NCBI GenBank assembly: GCA_002118135.1
Contig: BDIU01000359.1
Location: 1 to 64,000 of the forward strand
Source of the DNA: Trebouxia sp. TZW2008
Lineage: Eukaryota > Chlorophyta > Trebouxiophyceae > Trebouxiales > Trebouxiaceae
Direction: 5' to 3'
Length of the DNA stretch: 64,000 nt
Positions 49,701-62,221 of the stretch are shown in pieces. Numbering within the stretch: position 1 is the first letter of the stretch; each line of letters begins with the position of its first letter. The notes beneath the pieces are model-generated. The model was not told where the DNA came from. It worked only from the letters and a program-made list of their open reading frames with translations, and did no database searches. The position numbers were made by a program, and so were the translations under genes.

Positions 49701-52700
49701 AAGGGGTTCTGTCAGACAGCCAAAGGAAGCTTGCCTCAGCTGAAAGGCAGCTCTCAGAGGCTCAACAAGAGCTGAGTTCTGCCAAAAGGCACCTGGCAGA
49801 TGCTGAAGGGCATAACTCATCTGCTAAAGGGCAGCTATCTGCTGGGCAGAAGAAGCTGGCTGCCCTTCAGGGGCAGGTTTCTGAAAGGCAGCAGGAGGTG
49901 GGTGTCCTCAAAGAGCAGCTGGCGGCTAGTCAGCATGAAGCGTCCAGTATGCAGAATCAGCTGCATGACTCCAAGCAGCGCAGCGGGAGCCTCTTCAACA
50001 GCTTGAAAGAAGCAGAGGATCAGGTGAGATGTTGCTGTCGCAAGCCTGATGCAACTGGCATCATCAGTGGCTGCTCCATTGATATTGACTTGCATGTACG
50101 CTCAGAAAAGTCGCAGCCTTGCCTATGGCATGTTTTCCAGGCACTTCTGCTTGTCCTTTGCATCTCACCAATCACGTGCTCTTTATGCCTGTTGTACTCG
50201 CAAGATCTTGTAGCCACTAGGTCATAGCAATGCAATGGCGAGCTCACCTGCTTTTCTTTGCAAAGCTGCAAATCCAATGCTGCACAGGCACTAAGTATTG
50301 AACTAGTCATCAACAGGATTGCAAGCCCTATAGCAAATGGTGTCTTCAGCTTCTGCTTGCCTCATACAGGTGCGGTCGCTGCAAGAGCAGCTGAGTGCTG
50401 CTGCTACAACCAAGCAGCAGCAACAACAAGAGCTGCATGACATGCACGCACGTGCCAAGCAAGTCCAGTCAGATGGCGCTGAGAAGGACTCAGCTCTGCT
50501 GAAGCTGCAGCAGCAGCTCAAAGCTCAGGCTGATGAGATCCACAAGCTGCAGGAGCAGTTGCTAGATGTGCAGCAAGAAGCTGGCATAGCAGCTGCAGCT
50601 CTGGATGAGTCACAGCAGCATGCAGCTCAGCTGCAAGAGCAGCTCAGCTCAACCAAACAGGCTTCTGAGCTTCAGCACAAACAGGATCAACAGCTAACTC
50701 AACAGCTGCAGCTCAGCCTGACCGCAGCCAGGAATGAGCTCGCCACCTCTGAGGCCAGCTGTGAGCAGCTCAAAGCTGAGCTGAGCAAGCTCACTGCCAA
50801 GCTTCAGAGCACAGACCGCTTGCTTGCTGAGTCGCACTCAAAGTTGCACTCAAAGTCTGATGAGCTGAAGGCGAGCCTGCAAGGCAGTGAGCGACAGCTG
50901 GCGGAGTCACGCAGAGAGCTGACTACACAGAGTTCTGCCTCCAAGGCAGAACTGCAGACAACAGAGCACAAACTGGCTGACGCCCATAAGCAGCTGCAGA
51001 AGCAGACTACTGCTTCCCAGGCAGAACTGCAGTCACTAGAAGACAAGCTGGTGAAGTCTCAAGGCCAGCTTGCTGATCAGGTTGCTGCCCTGAACGCAGA
51101 CTTGGTGACCACTAAACAGAAGTTGACAGACACAGAGCAGCAGCTAGCTTCCCAGAAGCTGGTGTCACAGTGTGCACAGCAGCAAGCAGCTGACTTGAAT
51201 GCTCAGCTGTCTGCAGCTCAGAAGAAGCACTCAGCTTCTGAGTCTGCTCTGCACGCTCAGCTGTCTGATGCTCAGCAGCACCTCACCACAGCTGAGCAGG
51301 GTCTTGCTGCTAGTGAGGCCACTGCTGCCACTGCCAAGCAGGAGGTGGCCAAGCTGGCAGCCGAAGTACACCAACTTCACCAGCAGCTTGCAAGTACTGT
51401 GAAAGAAGAGGAGCAGCAAAGAGGCATGGTCTCAGAGCTGCAGAAGCAGTTGAGTGCTGAACAAGACAGGCTCAAGGATGCATTGCAGTCCATCCAGCAT
51501 CAGAAGAGCTTGCTGCAGCAAAGTCAGCGTGAAGCGTTGTCACATCAGGAGAGTGTTACAGGTGACAGACCTGAAGTCATTTTGAATTGCCGTGCTGTGG
51601 GAGGCCTTGCTGTACATGCTGGCATCTTTGCTGCAACAGGAACCTGTTGCATCAGGAGAACCTTAAAGGTGACAGACCTGCAGTCATTCTAGTCTGTTGT
51701 GCTATGGGAGGCCTTGCTATACATGCTGGCATCTTTGCAGCAATGGGAACCTGTCATATCAGGAGAATGATGCCGTTGACAGGGCTACATGCACTCTGGT
51801 GTGTCATGTTCCCGGGTGCCTTTGCAGTACATGCTTGCATTTCTGCAGCAGCAGGAACTTGTCACATCAGGAGAAATTTATGGGTGAGACACCTGCATTC
51901 ATTTTGGTCTGTCGTGCTATGGAAGGCCAAAAGGAAAAAGCAGCAAGAAACGAAAAGAAGAAGGCCAAGAAGACAGAGCTACATGCACTTTGGTGTGTCA
52001 TGTCTAGGGGTGTCTTTGCATTACATGCTTGCATCTCTGCAGCAGCAAATATCTGACAGACGGCTGCATCAGAATCGCATCTCATCTGATCAGCTGGACT
52101 CTGATGCAGCTGTCTGTCAGTTGCTCTGATGCTGTCCAGAATGACAAAAGCATTTATGGCAAGTATTCGCTGCCCAGAAAGGCTGCATGTCAAATGCAGC
52201 AAACTCTAGTCTTGAGCACCACCAAGCTGCTTGTGTACATGGAACAGGCAACTCATGCCTGCATCAGACCCATCTGGCATGCAATGTGATAGACTGCAAG
52301 TATGCTTGCTGAAAGCAACTCCTGCCTGTGAGCTCCCTCCACTCTGTTCCCATTCCCTGTTTCCCTGACCCCTGCAGCGCATCACAAACCCGTGCGTGCA
52401 ATGCTTGATGCCAGCATGTGCTGAGGCCATCAATTCGTGATGCACGAGACAATTGAGCTATGCATCCCAGAAGTTTGTGTGCAGTATGTACCACATATTG
52501 ATGATATGTACGATAGCTTCTCTCTGTAAGGACACTCAATGTAAGCACATTCTTGATGTAAGGACAGCGCAATTGGGAACCGACCTTTGAAGCCAGTGGT
52601 GCCTCTGAGTGAAGATCATTCGATGCAAGGACAACTTTCCATTTGACCAAAGCAGTCGTTACAATGAGAAGTCATTTGTACTGAATCAAATGTGATGTGT

Positions 52701-55700
52701 AATGCAGTTGCAGAGCGGCAAACTGCACGGCTGCAGAGAACCAACAAGGAACAGCAGCAAGATATCTCAGACCTGACAGCAGAGTTGCAGCAGGCCAGGT
52801 CTCAACTGGCCAGTGCACAGCAGGCGCGTGACACAGAATGGTCTGATGCTCAGCAGCAACATGAAGCAGGCAGAGTAGAACTGGCAGCCACTAAGAAAGC
52901 GCTGCTGGCTGCACAGCATGAAGAGAGTCAGATCAGGCTCAACTGGAAAGCTGCAGAGCGCAAGTTGGAGGCGGAAAAGGATGAGTTACAGGTCAGATTC
53001 CAAAAATGATCCTAATAAATAAGCAAAATCGTAATATCATCCTGATGCATGGCAGATCACATGTCCATGCACTGCTAGGTGTGTGTGTGGCTATGTGCTA
53101 GGTGTGTGTGGCCCAAAGCATTTTCCACCAGGTCCGATAGCATCATCAGATCGCCTCTCCTCAAACCTCATACACTAGCACTGCATCTGACAATCAATGG
53201 TGTCCAGAGTCCTGCACTGCAACTAACAGTGCAATCGTATGCAAATGTCTGCATGTCAATCAGCTGCTGTTCAGTTCTGGCTGGCAAGAGTCAAGCTTGC
53301 CTGTGCCAGTGAAAGCCACAGAGCCTTTGTTGACCATGCTTCACATATAGTTTCCTGATTACTGAATACGTGTTTTGTGATGCAGACGGTGGCAAGAGAT
53401 CTGGCTGCCGCTCAAGACAGGCTGACAGCAGCTGGCAGTGAGCTCAAGCAGATAGCCTCACAAGCTGAGCAAGACTCACGACAGCTGAAGCAGGCTCGTG
53501 CACTGATAGCTCAATTGCAAGCAGACGACTGCGCAAATGCAGACCACAAAGCACAGCTTCAGCTAGCTCAGAAGGAGTTGACTCAGGCTCAGCGTGACTT
53601 ACAGAAGGCACAGCATGAGCTGAGTTCAGTGCAAGCACAGCTGAGTGCCAGTCAGAAAGCAGAGAAGGTCGCACAGGTTTGTTAGGCAGGCTTGATGTTG
53701 TACTGCAGCAAAGCTCTCACATGATGATCATGCATGATTCAGTCGCAGCACATGTTTGCCAAGCAAATGGCGCTGGTCTCATCAGTCTTGAAACTAGCGT
53801 GTACAAATCTGCATTGCTAAGGGCAAGCTTTGAGTGTTTAAGCTCGCTGTGTTTCTTCACAAGCTCAATGCCAGTCAGAAGGTACAGAAGGTAGCAGAGG
53901 TTTGTTACGCAGGCTTGCTACCATGATGTGCAACTTGTCTCATGTGATCATTATGCACTGTTCATTGCAGCACATGTTCTGCCAGGCAGATAGCGCCAAT
54001 TTCATCAGCCATGAAATCAGCGTGTAAAGCTTCATATTGCTAGGCGCATGCTTTTAGAACATGTGCTACGTGTGCTTTTGCCGACTTGACCTGTCATGTC
54101 GGCAATTTCATGTTATGATGTGCTGGGTGCTGAGCAGTCAATGGCCTGCTGATCTGCTTGATTGCAGTATGTGTGGTTTCCATTCAAGCAATACTGTGAA
54201 CAGACGATTGCTAAATCACCAGGTGCGTCCTGGTGTGCCTTCGCTGTGGGAACACTGCAATCATTGAAACTTTGCAGTTGCACAGCCAACTTTCACGCAG
54301 ACAAGCACAATACATGTTTATCCCGCAGGAGCACTCACAGAGTCAGTCTCGGCATGGGGCACCATGCTACTTATGCGTTGTGTTTGCAGCATCAGCAAGG
54401 ACAAGCATGGCACTCATGCATGGTGTTTGGACATTTGCAGAGGCAATTTCTGCCAGAGCAAACATGATACTTGATCACTGCCATTGATGTAGGAGCAGCA
54501 AGCGGCCCTGCAGCAAGAACTGCAAGATGATTTGGAAGCCGCAAAGGGCAAGGCTGCAGCGCTGGCAGCAACTGTTGAGGAATGTGATGAGCTGAAGGAG
54601 CGGCTGTCAGCTGCCAGATCAGCTGCTGCAGCAGCCAAGCAAGCAGCTCAGACAGAAGCAATCCAGCTGCAGGCGCAGGTGTGCTGTTTCTGCTGCAAGT
54701 ATTGATTGAGGCAGCCTGATATCTTGAGACTCTGACCCTTGCCGACAAGTGGGCGCTGCAGATGCTGGCAGCACTGATGCTGAGCATATGCATCGCATAA
54801 ATCACATGGCTGTATTCTGCCCCACAGGTATGCTGGCAGTAGCTTTGCGGGCTATCATCTGTGATGTTGCAAGTTTCCTGTCCTTTGCCCTGGGCCTCTG
54901 GCTTTTCCTGTATTAGATGCTGTAATCACAGATTTTTTTTCCTGTTGTAGGCAAGAGCTGCAAGAAGTGCTGCAGACAAGGCTGAAGCCTCACTAGAGAC
55001 CAACCAAGCAGAGGTGCTAACCCTCAAGCACCATCTGGCCGCAAGCAATGATGCAACAGCTTCATGGAAGCAGAAAGCAGAAGCTGCACAGCGTCAGATC
55101 ACAGCCCTTCAGCATGAGCTGGACTCTGAATGTGCTGAGCATCATCAGCTGCGGGCTGACCACCAGGCAGCAGTGGCCACCGCCAGCGATCATCACCAAG
55201 CAGCCGTGTCCAAGCTGCGAATTGAAGCACGCACGCTGCGTTCAAATTTGAAGCAAGCGCAAGAAGCTCAGGCTGCCTCAGCAGCTGCCCACGCTGAAGC
55301 AGAGCAACGGGAGCAGCAGCTGCAGTTGAAGCTGGACTCAGCCAATCAGCAGGCAGCATCTCACAAGGCAAAGGTGGATTTAGCACAGACCCACAGCTGC
55401 GGTTTGGACAGCCAAATCAGCTCACTGCAGCAGCAGCTTGAGGGTGTACAAGCATCAGATGAAGTGCAGAAGTCTGCCTTAGCAGGCACACAACAGGAGG
55501 TCAGCTCTCTACAAAGGCAGCTTCATGCTGCTAAGACGGCCGCCCAGGCTGCCATAGCTGTGGCCGAGGAGGCGCAGCAGCAGGCTGCAGCTCTGAGAGG
55601 GGAGCTTGACAGTGCCACTGATCTCAGCTCATCTCCCCTCAAAGTCAAGGCAGACGCTGCTGAGCATCACGTACGCAGCCTGCAGGGTCAACTGCGCAGC

Positions 55701-58700
55701 GCTCAGCAGCAGGTGTCAACCTTGGAGGCAGAGAATGCTGAACTGCAGCAGCAGTTTGATGCACAGAAAAGCGCTAGCAAGAGTCCTGACCCTGCCTCTC
55801 TGCAAAGGCAGCTTCAAGTTGCAAGGGCAAACGCCAGGGAGGCTCAGGAGTTTGCTAGCAGCTTGCAGATGGAGCTAGACGCTGCCCAGGAGACAAGTGC
55901 GAAGCAAAAAACAAAAGCAGAGGCAGCACAGCGGCAGCTGCGTAGCATGCAGATCCAGCTGCAATCAAGAAAGGAGCACACAGCAGCTCTTGAAGCACAG
56001 CTGGACCAGATCGAAAGCCAGACTGATGGTGATTCAGCTCTTAGACTAGCCCCTGGGCGGCATGCTGGGCACGCTGTGCTTCAAACGGCCAGGTCATTGA
56101 CATCTCAGGCTCAGCACTCAACCAGCGAGTTGCGCTCTGAGCTGGACTCAGCCCAGCGGCTGTGCTCAACATACAAGGCCCGTGCAGATGCAGCGCAGAA
56201 GAATGCTCGCAGCCTGCAGATTCAACTCGCCACAGCTCAGCAGCAGCTGGCCACTGCTGAGGACTCTGTTGATCAGCACCAACAGAGCTTGCGCAAGGCA
56301 GAGCTGCAGCTGCAACGTCTGCAATGGCACACAGAGGGGGCTGATGACAAGTGTCCAGATCCTGCAGCTCATGACAAGCAGGTATGCAGCTGACTTTACG
56401 TGTAAAAGCATGTCTGCTTTTGCTCCAGGAAGATCTGCCTTTTCCAGCTGCCATACTATCCTTCAATTGCATCCCTGCTTGTCGATCTTGCCTGTACAAT
56501 TCATCAACTATCTTTTTCCATCTCATCAATGCACTTGTATGCCTTTTAGGGATTGCGTTATACCTCTCACTCAGACATCCATCTACTAGTACCAGCTGTG
56601 ATGTGCTGCAACATCATGCACAGCACATGATGCCTTCACAATTTTGTGTGTATCCTGCAGACTCACCTTGCATCGTCCAGAGGCTAAGCTAGCCGTTCAT
56701 GCAGCACCTGGCTGCTCTGATATTCAGTGTGTGACTGTCTTCCTGCAGATCCAGAACACATCATCAGAGGCCAAGCTGACCCATGCTGAGCGGCAGCTGT
56801 CAGCGCTCAGGACACAGCTAGCAGTCGCCTTGGAGTCTGCTGACGCAGCTTCAGAGGCAGCAGACAGGATTCCTGCCCTCGAGAGTCAGCTCAGGAGGTC
56901 AGACGCTAGACTGGCAGCCACCAACTCACAGCTGTCATCTCTACAGCACTGCCTAGCCCATGCCAATGGCCAGCTGGCAGAAAGTCAGCAGGCTGCAATC
57001 AGCTTGCAGTCATCGTTGGATGAGGCTTTAGATGAGGCGTTGGTGGCACAGGAAATGGCGCAGAACCCGTGTTTGGCTCTGCCAGCTACAGCACAGCAGG
57101 GTGGAGTGAAAAGGAAGCAGGCTTGTGACTCAGCTGAGCAGGCTGAGTGGAGAAGGTGATGCGCACCTGATGCTCAGTTGGTCGTATGCCATTTGTTGGC
57201 TACTACGCATCAAGGGCCTCCCTGCATCAATATACCAATGTTGATGGCAAGGATGTAAGAGTGTCTGCTTAGTCAGATTCCAGCATCTTAGTTTGTCAAG
57301 TTTGAACAACCATGAAAGTAGCCGTACAGCTTGACGGGTAACGGTGTCTCTGGCACTGTATGAGTCACAGCATCTGCAACTAGACTTTGAAGAGTTGCCA
57401 AAGAATCTCTTGTGAACAGCATGCAGTGTCTGATTCCTTTTGCTGTTGTACAGGCAGTTGCGTGAGGTCAAAGCTTCACAGCCCAGCCACAGCAAGGGCA
57501 GAACTGGCATTCCAGCACAGAGTGGTGGTGAGACTTTGCGCGTCGCCATCCTCAAGCAATTGAACGCAAAGCAGAAGCGCATAGAAGCTTTGGAGCAAGG
57601 TGCTAGAGCTGCTCAAGCTCAGCATAAGACAGACCTTGCTGAGCAGCATCAGCTTGTATGGCAGCTGCAGCAGCAAGTGGCAGATCTTCAAAAGCAAGAA
57701 GCAGCTGATCCAACTGGCAGAAGCAGCTCAGGCAAAGCATTAGCCTGGCAAGAGAGGTCTTTGCAGCTGCAGGATACAGCTCAGCTGTCCACCAGCCCAT
57801 TTCAAGAGCTGCTGTTTGCTTCTCGGCTCCAGCTGGCTGAGCAGGCGGAGCATATCGTCAGGCTTCAGCAGGACGCTCTAGCAGCGGACGAGCAGCTGGA
57901 GAAGCTGAACAATCTCTTACAGGCGCACGAGGCGCACACGCAGCGTCTCGAAGTCCAGCTTGAGAGCAAAGCCGATGCCGCCAAATCTCGTTTCGCCAAG
58001 GTCAGCCAGCATCTGGAGGCCGAACGGCGGACCGTCAAGGCGTTGAGAACGGAGCTCCGATCATTGTCGGCGGCGACCGGATCGCATGTCAGCCGGCTTG
58101 CGACAGAGCTGGAGGCCAAGCAAGGCCTGCTTAGGGGCTTGCAGTCCACTGTCTTCACCGCCAAAGCAGATGCGGAATCCTCAAGGAGCCAGGCTGAGGC
58201 CGCCAGCACAGCCTTGGCCTGTCTAAGGGATGCTGGCTTGGACCTTGAGCGAGTCTCAGCACAGCTGAATAGGGAGCGCCAGGTACAAAGCAGTCTCTAG
58301 CATCTTGCATTTGGTTTGCTAGCACATGTCAGCATTGAATGATGCATGACACATCACACAGGCGGATGCAGCTGCAGTCAATGTCCCGAGCTCAGACAAG
58401 AGCTGCTTTCCCGAAGCAGAATTTGCTCATGTATCTGACGTGCTTGACGTCCTCTGCATCATGTCATCAGCTATTTTCAGATGCTGTTGATCAAGCTGCA
58501 TCTTGCCAGGTATCTCTCATGTCAAGAATGACATGCTTTCTGTTTGCAAGAAAAGCATATGTAAGTATATGAGCATCAGCTGCAGCTTGCCTCTCAAGCA
58601 ATCAAGTCCACTGCATCAAGTTGACATCTTTTACAGTGGTTTCTTGACGTAACGTCTGTGTTTTTACCCAACACATGTGTCACTAGATTGAGTTGTCACA

Positions 58701-60903
58701 ACTCAGAAGTACCATTGCAGTTGGAATGCAGTGCTTGGTTCCCACTTGCAATGTTGCTACATCAAGATTGTCATTATATTGAGTGTCACTACGCCATGAA
58801 ATCACTGTACTGATCATGTCCATGTCACAATGCTGATGAAAATTCATCGTGCTGCTGCAGACTTCTGCAAATCTGAAGTGCAGGCTGCAGAAAGCGGAAG
58901 CAGAACTGGAGATTGGGCTCAGTTGTCAACAGCGCCTGCAGCTTCAGCTCAACTCAGCTGCTGCCGAGACAAGCAGCCTGAGTCAAGAGCTTGAGGCTGA
59001 GGTGCATATCAATGCTGACCTGGCTGCTGAATGCAAAGCACAGCAGGCTGAGTGCTCTCAGGTGACATGCCAAACCTGTTGTGGCAGTGGTGTGACATGT
59101 GAACTGTGCACATGGTGCTTGAATCACATGAGGTCATGCCAACCTATGTAGTTGCTAGATATGCAGCTTTGAAACAAGGTCAGAGTGGCACATGGTCGTG
59201 ACTTGTAGACACAGAAAGCATATGGTTTGTGCATGCATGGAGTCATGAAATGGTCAGTCAGCAAGCGTCAGCCAAACAAAGGTTACGTGAATGCATAATG
59301 CGACTGCAGGCTGCTGTTCTTGTTCTTGCCATTCACATGCACTGCACTGTTGCCCTACTATCATCCTCAAGATCATACACAAGCTTTGCATCTTTAGGGC
59401 AACTCACATCAAAAACTCTGTCACCAGCTCGGTATCTGCTACATGTATTGTGTTTCATGTGTGGAGATTCTGGACTGCAGGCACAGTCAGACGTTCTGCA
59501 CTTGCACACTGAGTTGGCTGCTGCACTATCACAGCAGGAGGCACTGCAGAGTGCCCTCCAAGAGATGCAGGCCACCATAGCTGTGCTGCAAACCCAGATC
59601 CAGAATGAAGCACACGCCCCTTCCGCCTCTGATGCTAGTCACCAGCATCGTCACTCTGGCTTGCACAGAGGAGGGGGTGCTAACCTGGACCACGATAGCA
59701 CCAGTGACTTGGTCCAGGCTTTGCAGCAACAGGTCACTGATCTGAAGACGCTTTCTTTCCTCTTAGATCAGCACCAACAGCAGCCAGATCAGAACGCTAT
59801 TTGCAGCTCAGCCCAGACTGCTTCACCAGCAGGACAACAGTTCAGTCAAGGAGACCGCAACAGTGTGCTAGCTTCAGACCAGCCTGTACAGTATCCCTCA
59901 GCAAAACAGCCTTATCAGAAGCATGATTGCCTCATGCCGCCTCCGCCTGTTAGGTCCTTACCCGGTCGAAGGTTGCCCATGTCAGCTTATGCCAGTCCGG
60001 TGTCAAGTCCACAGGTGCAACAGGCTGGGGTCATCAAAGCTCATCACCCTACACAGCAAGCAGCTGCCTCCTCCGCTGCTGGTGCAGCTGCTAGCCTAGG
60101 TGCTGATGACAGGTGCTGGTGCGGTAGGCCAAAGATGATAAGCAAGTCTGTGATGAACACACCATTGAGGAGCAGCATTGCCATTGCGCAACAGCTTCAT
60201 AGTCTGCAGAAGCAGGACAAAGCTGCATGCACTTCAGCGACCACTTCTACTGTAGTTACAGCAAATGCAAGGTATGTGAAGGGTCTGATATCGCTTGTGC
60301 TGAGTTAAACTTCTGCTGATTCACATGGCTTGCAGCAGTCTGCAAGGCTGTGATGCTGTGTTATGGCGCATTGCATGCATTAGCAATTAAAATTACGTCT
60401 ACTGTGATGCATTTCTTGCTGAGCCTGCCTGGCATACATCTAGTGTGAATGAATGAATGAATGAAATTTTGCTGCTTGGAATCATTTAGGTGATGCCCTG
60501 TGCAAATCTGACTCTTGCTTTGTGTATGTCTGTGTCCAATGATCACTGTGCACAGGCAAGCGCCTGTGTTTGCTGAACGTCCAGGCTCAGCATGCTTTTG
60601 TCAGCTTAAGCAGGTCATTGCTTCCTGACTTTGCAACACAGAGTCTCATACACAGCTGCACTATTGGTGGTGACACTGGCTTGACACGTCTCGGCCAGCA
60701 AGCCCAAGGAGAGATTGCTGTGCAGGCAACACAAGGTGCAGATAGACCGCACGGCCTTGCAGCATGCGCCACAACAGCAGGAAGAAGAGGAATTGGACAA
60801 GTACAGCATGTATCAGAGCAAAGCACTACAAGCAGAGCTGCAGCGCCTAGATGCACAGGACCATGCATTTCAAATCAAACGTGTTTCTAGCAATACTCAA
60901 TGA
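43741..60903 (+). CDS. Giant coiled-coil scaffold protein (possible NT-C2 domain at the N-terminus)
   Basis: Exons: 43741-43806, 44020-44133, 44338-44430, 44862-45092, 45398-45576, 46014-46116, 46552-46908, 47275-47349, 47833-48000, 48434-50023, 50370-51561, 52708-52991, 53386-53676, 54493-54678, 54951-56381, 56749-57155, 57454-58282, 58861-59061, 59481-60271, 60726-60903; 8,766 nt, about 2,921 residues, all phases agree. Residues 1-170 (MSATYNLKLIKTGFAAIDCV onward) look like a beta-rich domain; by position and pattern it may be an NT-C2 (EEIG1/EHBP1-type) domain, as in plant myosin-heavy-chain-related coiled-coil proteins, but that is a guess. Residues 171-381 are Ser/Pro-rich. From about 382 to 2,600 the chain is almost pure coiled coil, Gln/Ala/Leu/Ser-rich, with exact 14-residue repeats in exon 48434-50023. 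The tail is Ser/Gln/Pro-rich and ends in a short helix. Likely role: organelle or cytoskeletal tether. An extra small exon near 44230-44330 cannot be excluded. Confidence 0.8.
44511..44705 (-). other. Antisense open segment with protein-like reading inside an intron
   Basis: On the minus strand, after an acceptor-like TGTCAG at about 44710, the frame reads GTWVDANAGVVTTKQFGRLE, then RVSVMRLKESVIVWKLTDA. It looks more protein-like than any plus-strand frame here, but lies within the 44431-44861 intron of the plus-strand coiled-coil gene. No partner exons were found. Confidence 0.25.
47713..47785 (+). repeat. Pseudo-exon copy of coiled-coil exon 47833-48000
   Basis: ATGCAG|GCTCAGGCAGCAAGCC at 47713 duplicates TGTGCAG|GCTCAAGCAGCAAGCC at 47833, exactly 120 bp upstream. 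The copy reads AQAASQAELQAVQAELQRAR and then a TGA; the real exon reads AQAASQAELKAVQAELQGAT and goes on. Confidence 0.93.
48690..50010 (+). repeat. 42-bp coding repeat (14-residue, two-heptad unit), about 31 copies
   Basis: Units such as LADSQRELTTAQDQ, LADSERETNALQSH, LADLQRELSTAKEQ and LSEAQQELSSAKRH follow one another with no change of register for about 430 residues. Consensus LADSQRELSTAKGQ. The first and eighth positions are the hydrophobic seam. Confidence 0.9.
51561..52060. repeat. Degenerate intronic tandem repeat of about 125 bp, four units
   Basis: The motif GTGACAGACCTG...GGAGGCCTTGCTGTACATGC...GCAGCAGGAACCTG...CATCAGGAGAA recurs from 51561, about 51666, 51780 and 51970. The first unit begins at the donor of exon 50370-51561, so the array grew from the exon-intron junction. 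Confidence 0.8.
53640..54060 (+). repeat. Duplicated exon end plus intron (two units, about 225 bp)
   Basis: The end of exon 53386-53676 (LSASQKAEKVAQ, then GTTTGT) and about 180 bp of following intron are repeated from about 53862. The copy reads LNASQKVQKVAE, then GTTTGT. Both copies keep GCTTGCTA/GCTTGATG and GCAGCACATGTT landmarks. Confidence 0.85.
60447..60466. repeat. (GAAT)4 microsatellite
   Basis: Four GAAT units followed by GAAA, in the last intron of the coiled-coil gene. Confidence 0.85.
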
Positions 60904-61567
60904 CCGCGTCTTTCGTGACCAGGCTTGACTGTCTTTGACAAGTGTTGCACCAGAATTTCCCGATCTTGATGCTGTTTGAGATCTGTTTTTGCTGATGATA
61001 GTCCAGTATGATTACTGTTTCTGTGATTGTGTCCACAAGTGGATTATACATTCAAGACACTTACACCCCTAATTTGGTTCTCGTTCATGTTTTAGCTATG
61101 CATGATATACAGCAAACATTGCTTGTGACGCCCATCACTACAAAGCCTCTGTTGAGGGTGCTGCTACCCTACAAGTTGGTGTCTATTCCTCAATTTGCAG
61201 GTCCTGTGGCTGAGATTCTGCCACGTACTGATGGTACTGAGGTGACTTTGGCTGCATCTGATACACAGCTTGTTCTGCAGGGTGGCAGTATATGTTGCAT
61301 GGCTTGCTGATAGCATTTGGACTAGCATCTCCCACCTGTATTGCATGTGAAAAGTCAGCTTCAGAGCTATGGCATGCTCGGCTGCACAATGCTACATTGC
61401 TGCTTGCAGAAACCTTTTGACTTTGTGTCAAGATGTGAGTAGGAGTGCAATGGCTGTGCAGACCCTCCAGCGCCTTGGCAAAAGGGCTTGCACCTTTTCT
61501 GTCTATGACACTGACTGTAACAGGCAGACTGGATTTGCCAGAGTTTTCGACCGACTGTGAGGATTAC
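60904..61567. other. 3' flanks of two convergent genes; possible last exon of the minus-strand gene
   Basis: Convergent 3' ends. On the minus strand, 61299-61183 can be read as a final exon (QMQPKSPQYHQYVAESQPQD, stop at 61183) after a CCCTGCAG acceptor, but its phase does not match the preceding donor without an unusual site. The plus-strand frame 61008-61310 has no recognised domain. Confidence 0.35.
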
Positions 61568-62179
61568 CTGCTTGGCAAAAGGCGCTGCAAGCATTCCATG
61601 GAGTTGCAGAGTAGACCTGCCAGCCGTTGAAGTGCTGGGCAGCATTGCCAGGTCAGCATGCTTTGCAGGACTTTTGACAGGTGTGCGCACAGCTCTGAAA
61701 GGAAGGACGCCGCTTGCAGCCACAGGACTGTAAGCAGAGGCGGAAGGGACAGGCAGGTTGCAGTGCATGATAGGCTGGGATCTGTACAGCGTTGCTGGAT
61801 GCGGAGTCTGGTCCAGTTGCAAGCTGTGTCCTGCAAAAGGAGCTCTGAAGGAAGAGACTGCTTCATCCAGGTCATCATCATCATCGTCAGCAGTTGCTGA
61901 ACACTGCACTGATGTGAGAGCAGTATACTCAGGGTAGCCAGGCACTCTGTAGTTTGAATGACAGCGGCTGGCTGTGATCAAAGATTGCGTCTGTCTTGAG
62001 CCTGAGAGGGTAGACCCGCAGGGCCTTTTGTTTGAGGTTGCAAAGGTCGAAAGGCTGCTAGTGGTGCCTGCTGGACTGGAAGGTCGCTTGTGCCTGGACG
62101 GCCCCTGCTCATTTCGACTTGGAGAGCTGCAGCTCGCGCTGTAAGTCATAGAGTCATCTCTTCTTGATGGCGCAGGCAT
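61568..62179 (-). CDS. Ser/Pro-rich protein with basic and acidic patches, partial model
   Basis: The first ATG is at 62179 (MPAPSRRDDSMTYSASCSSP). The frame is open further up to 62221, where TTGCAG could be an acceptor, so an earlier exon may exist. The exon ends APFAKQ|GTAATC at 61568. Visible features: basic clusters with Pro (RHKRPSSP, NKRPCGS) that could serve nuclear import, a run of six Asp (DDDDDDLDEAV), and many SP/TP pairs (RTPVKSPAKH), typical of CDK-phosphorylated nuclear proteins. No family recognised. It is convergent with the coiled-coil gene. Confidence 0.45.
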
Positions 62180-62221
62180 CCTGAGCGGTTCTGTAGAGTC
62201 GGCAGCTGGACAATTTTTCAA

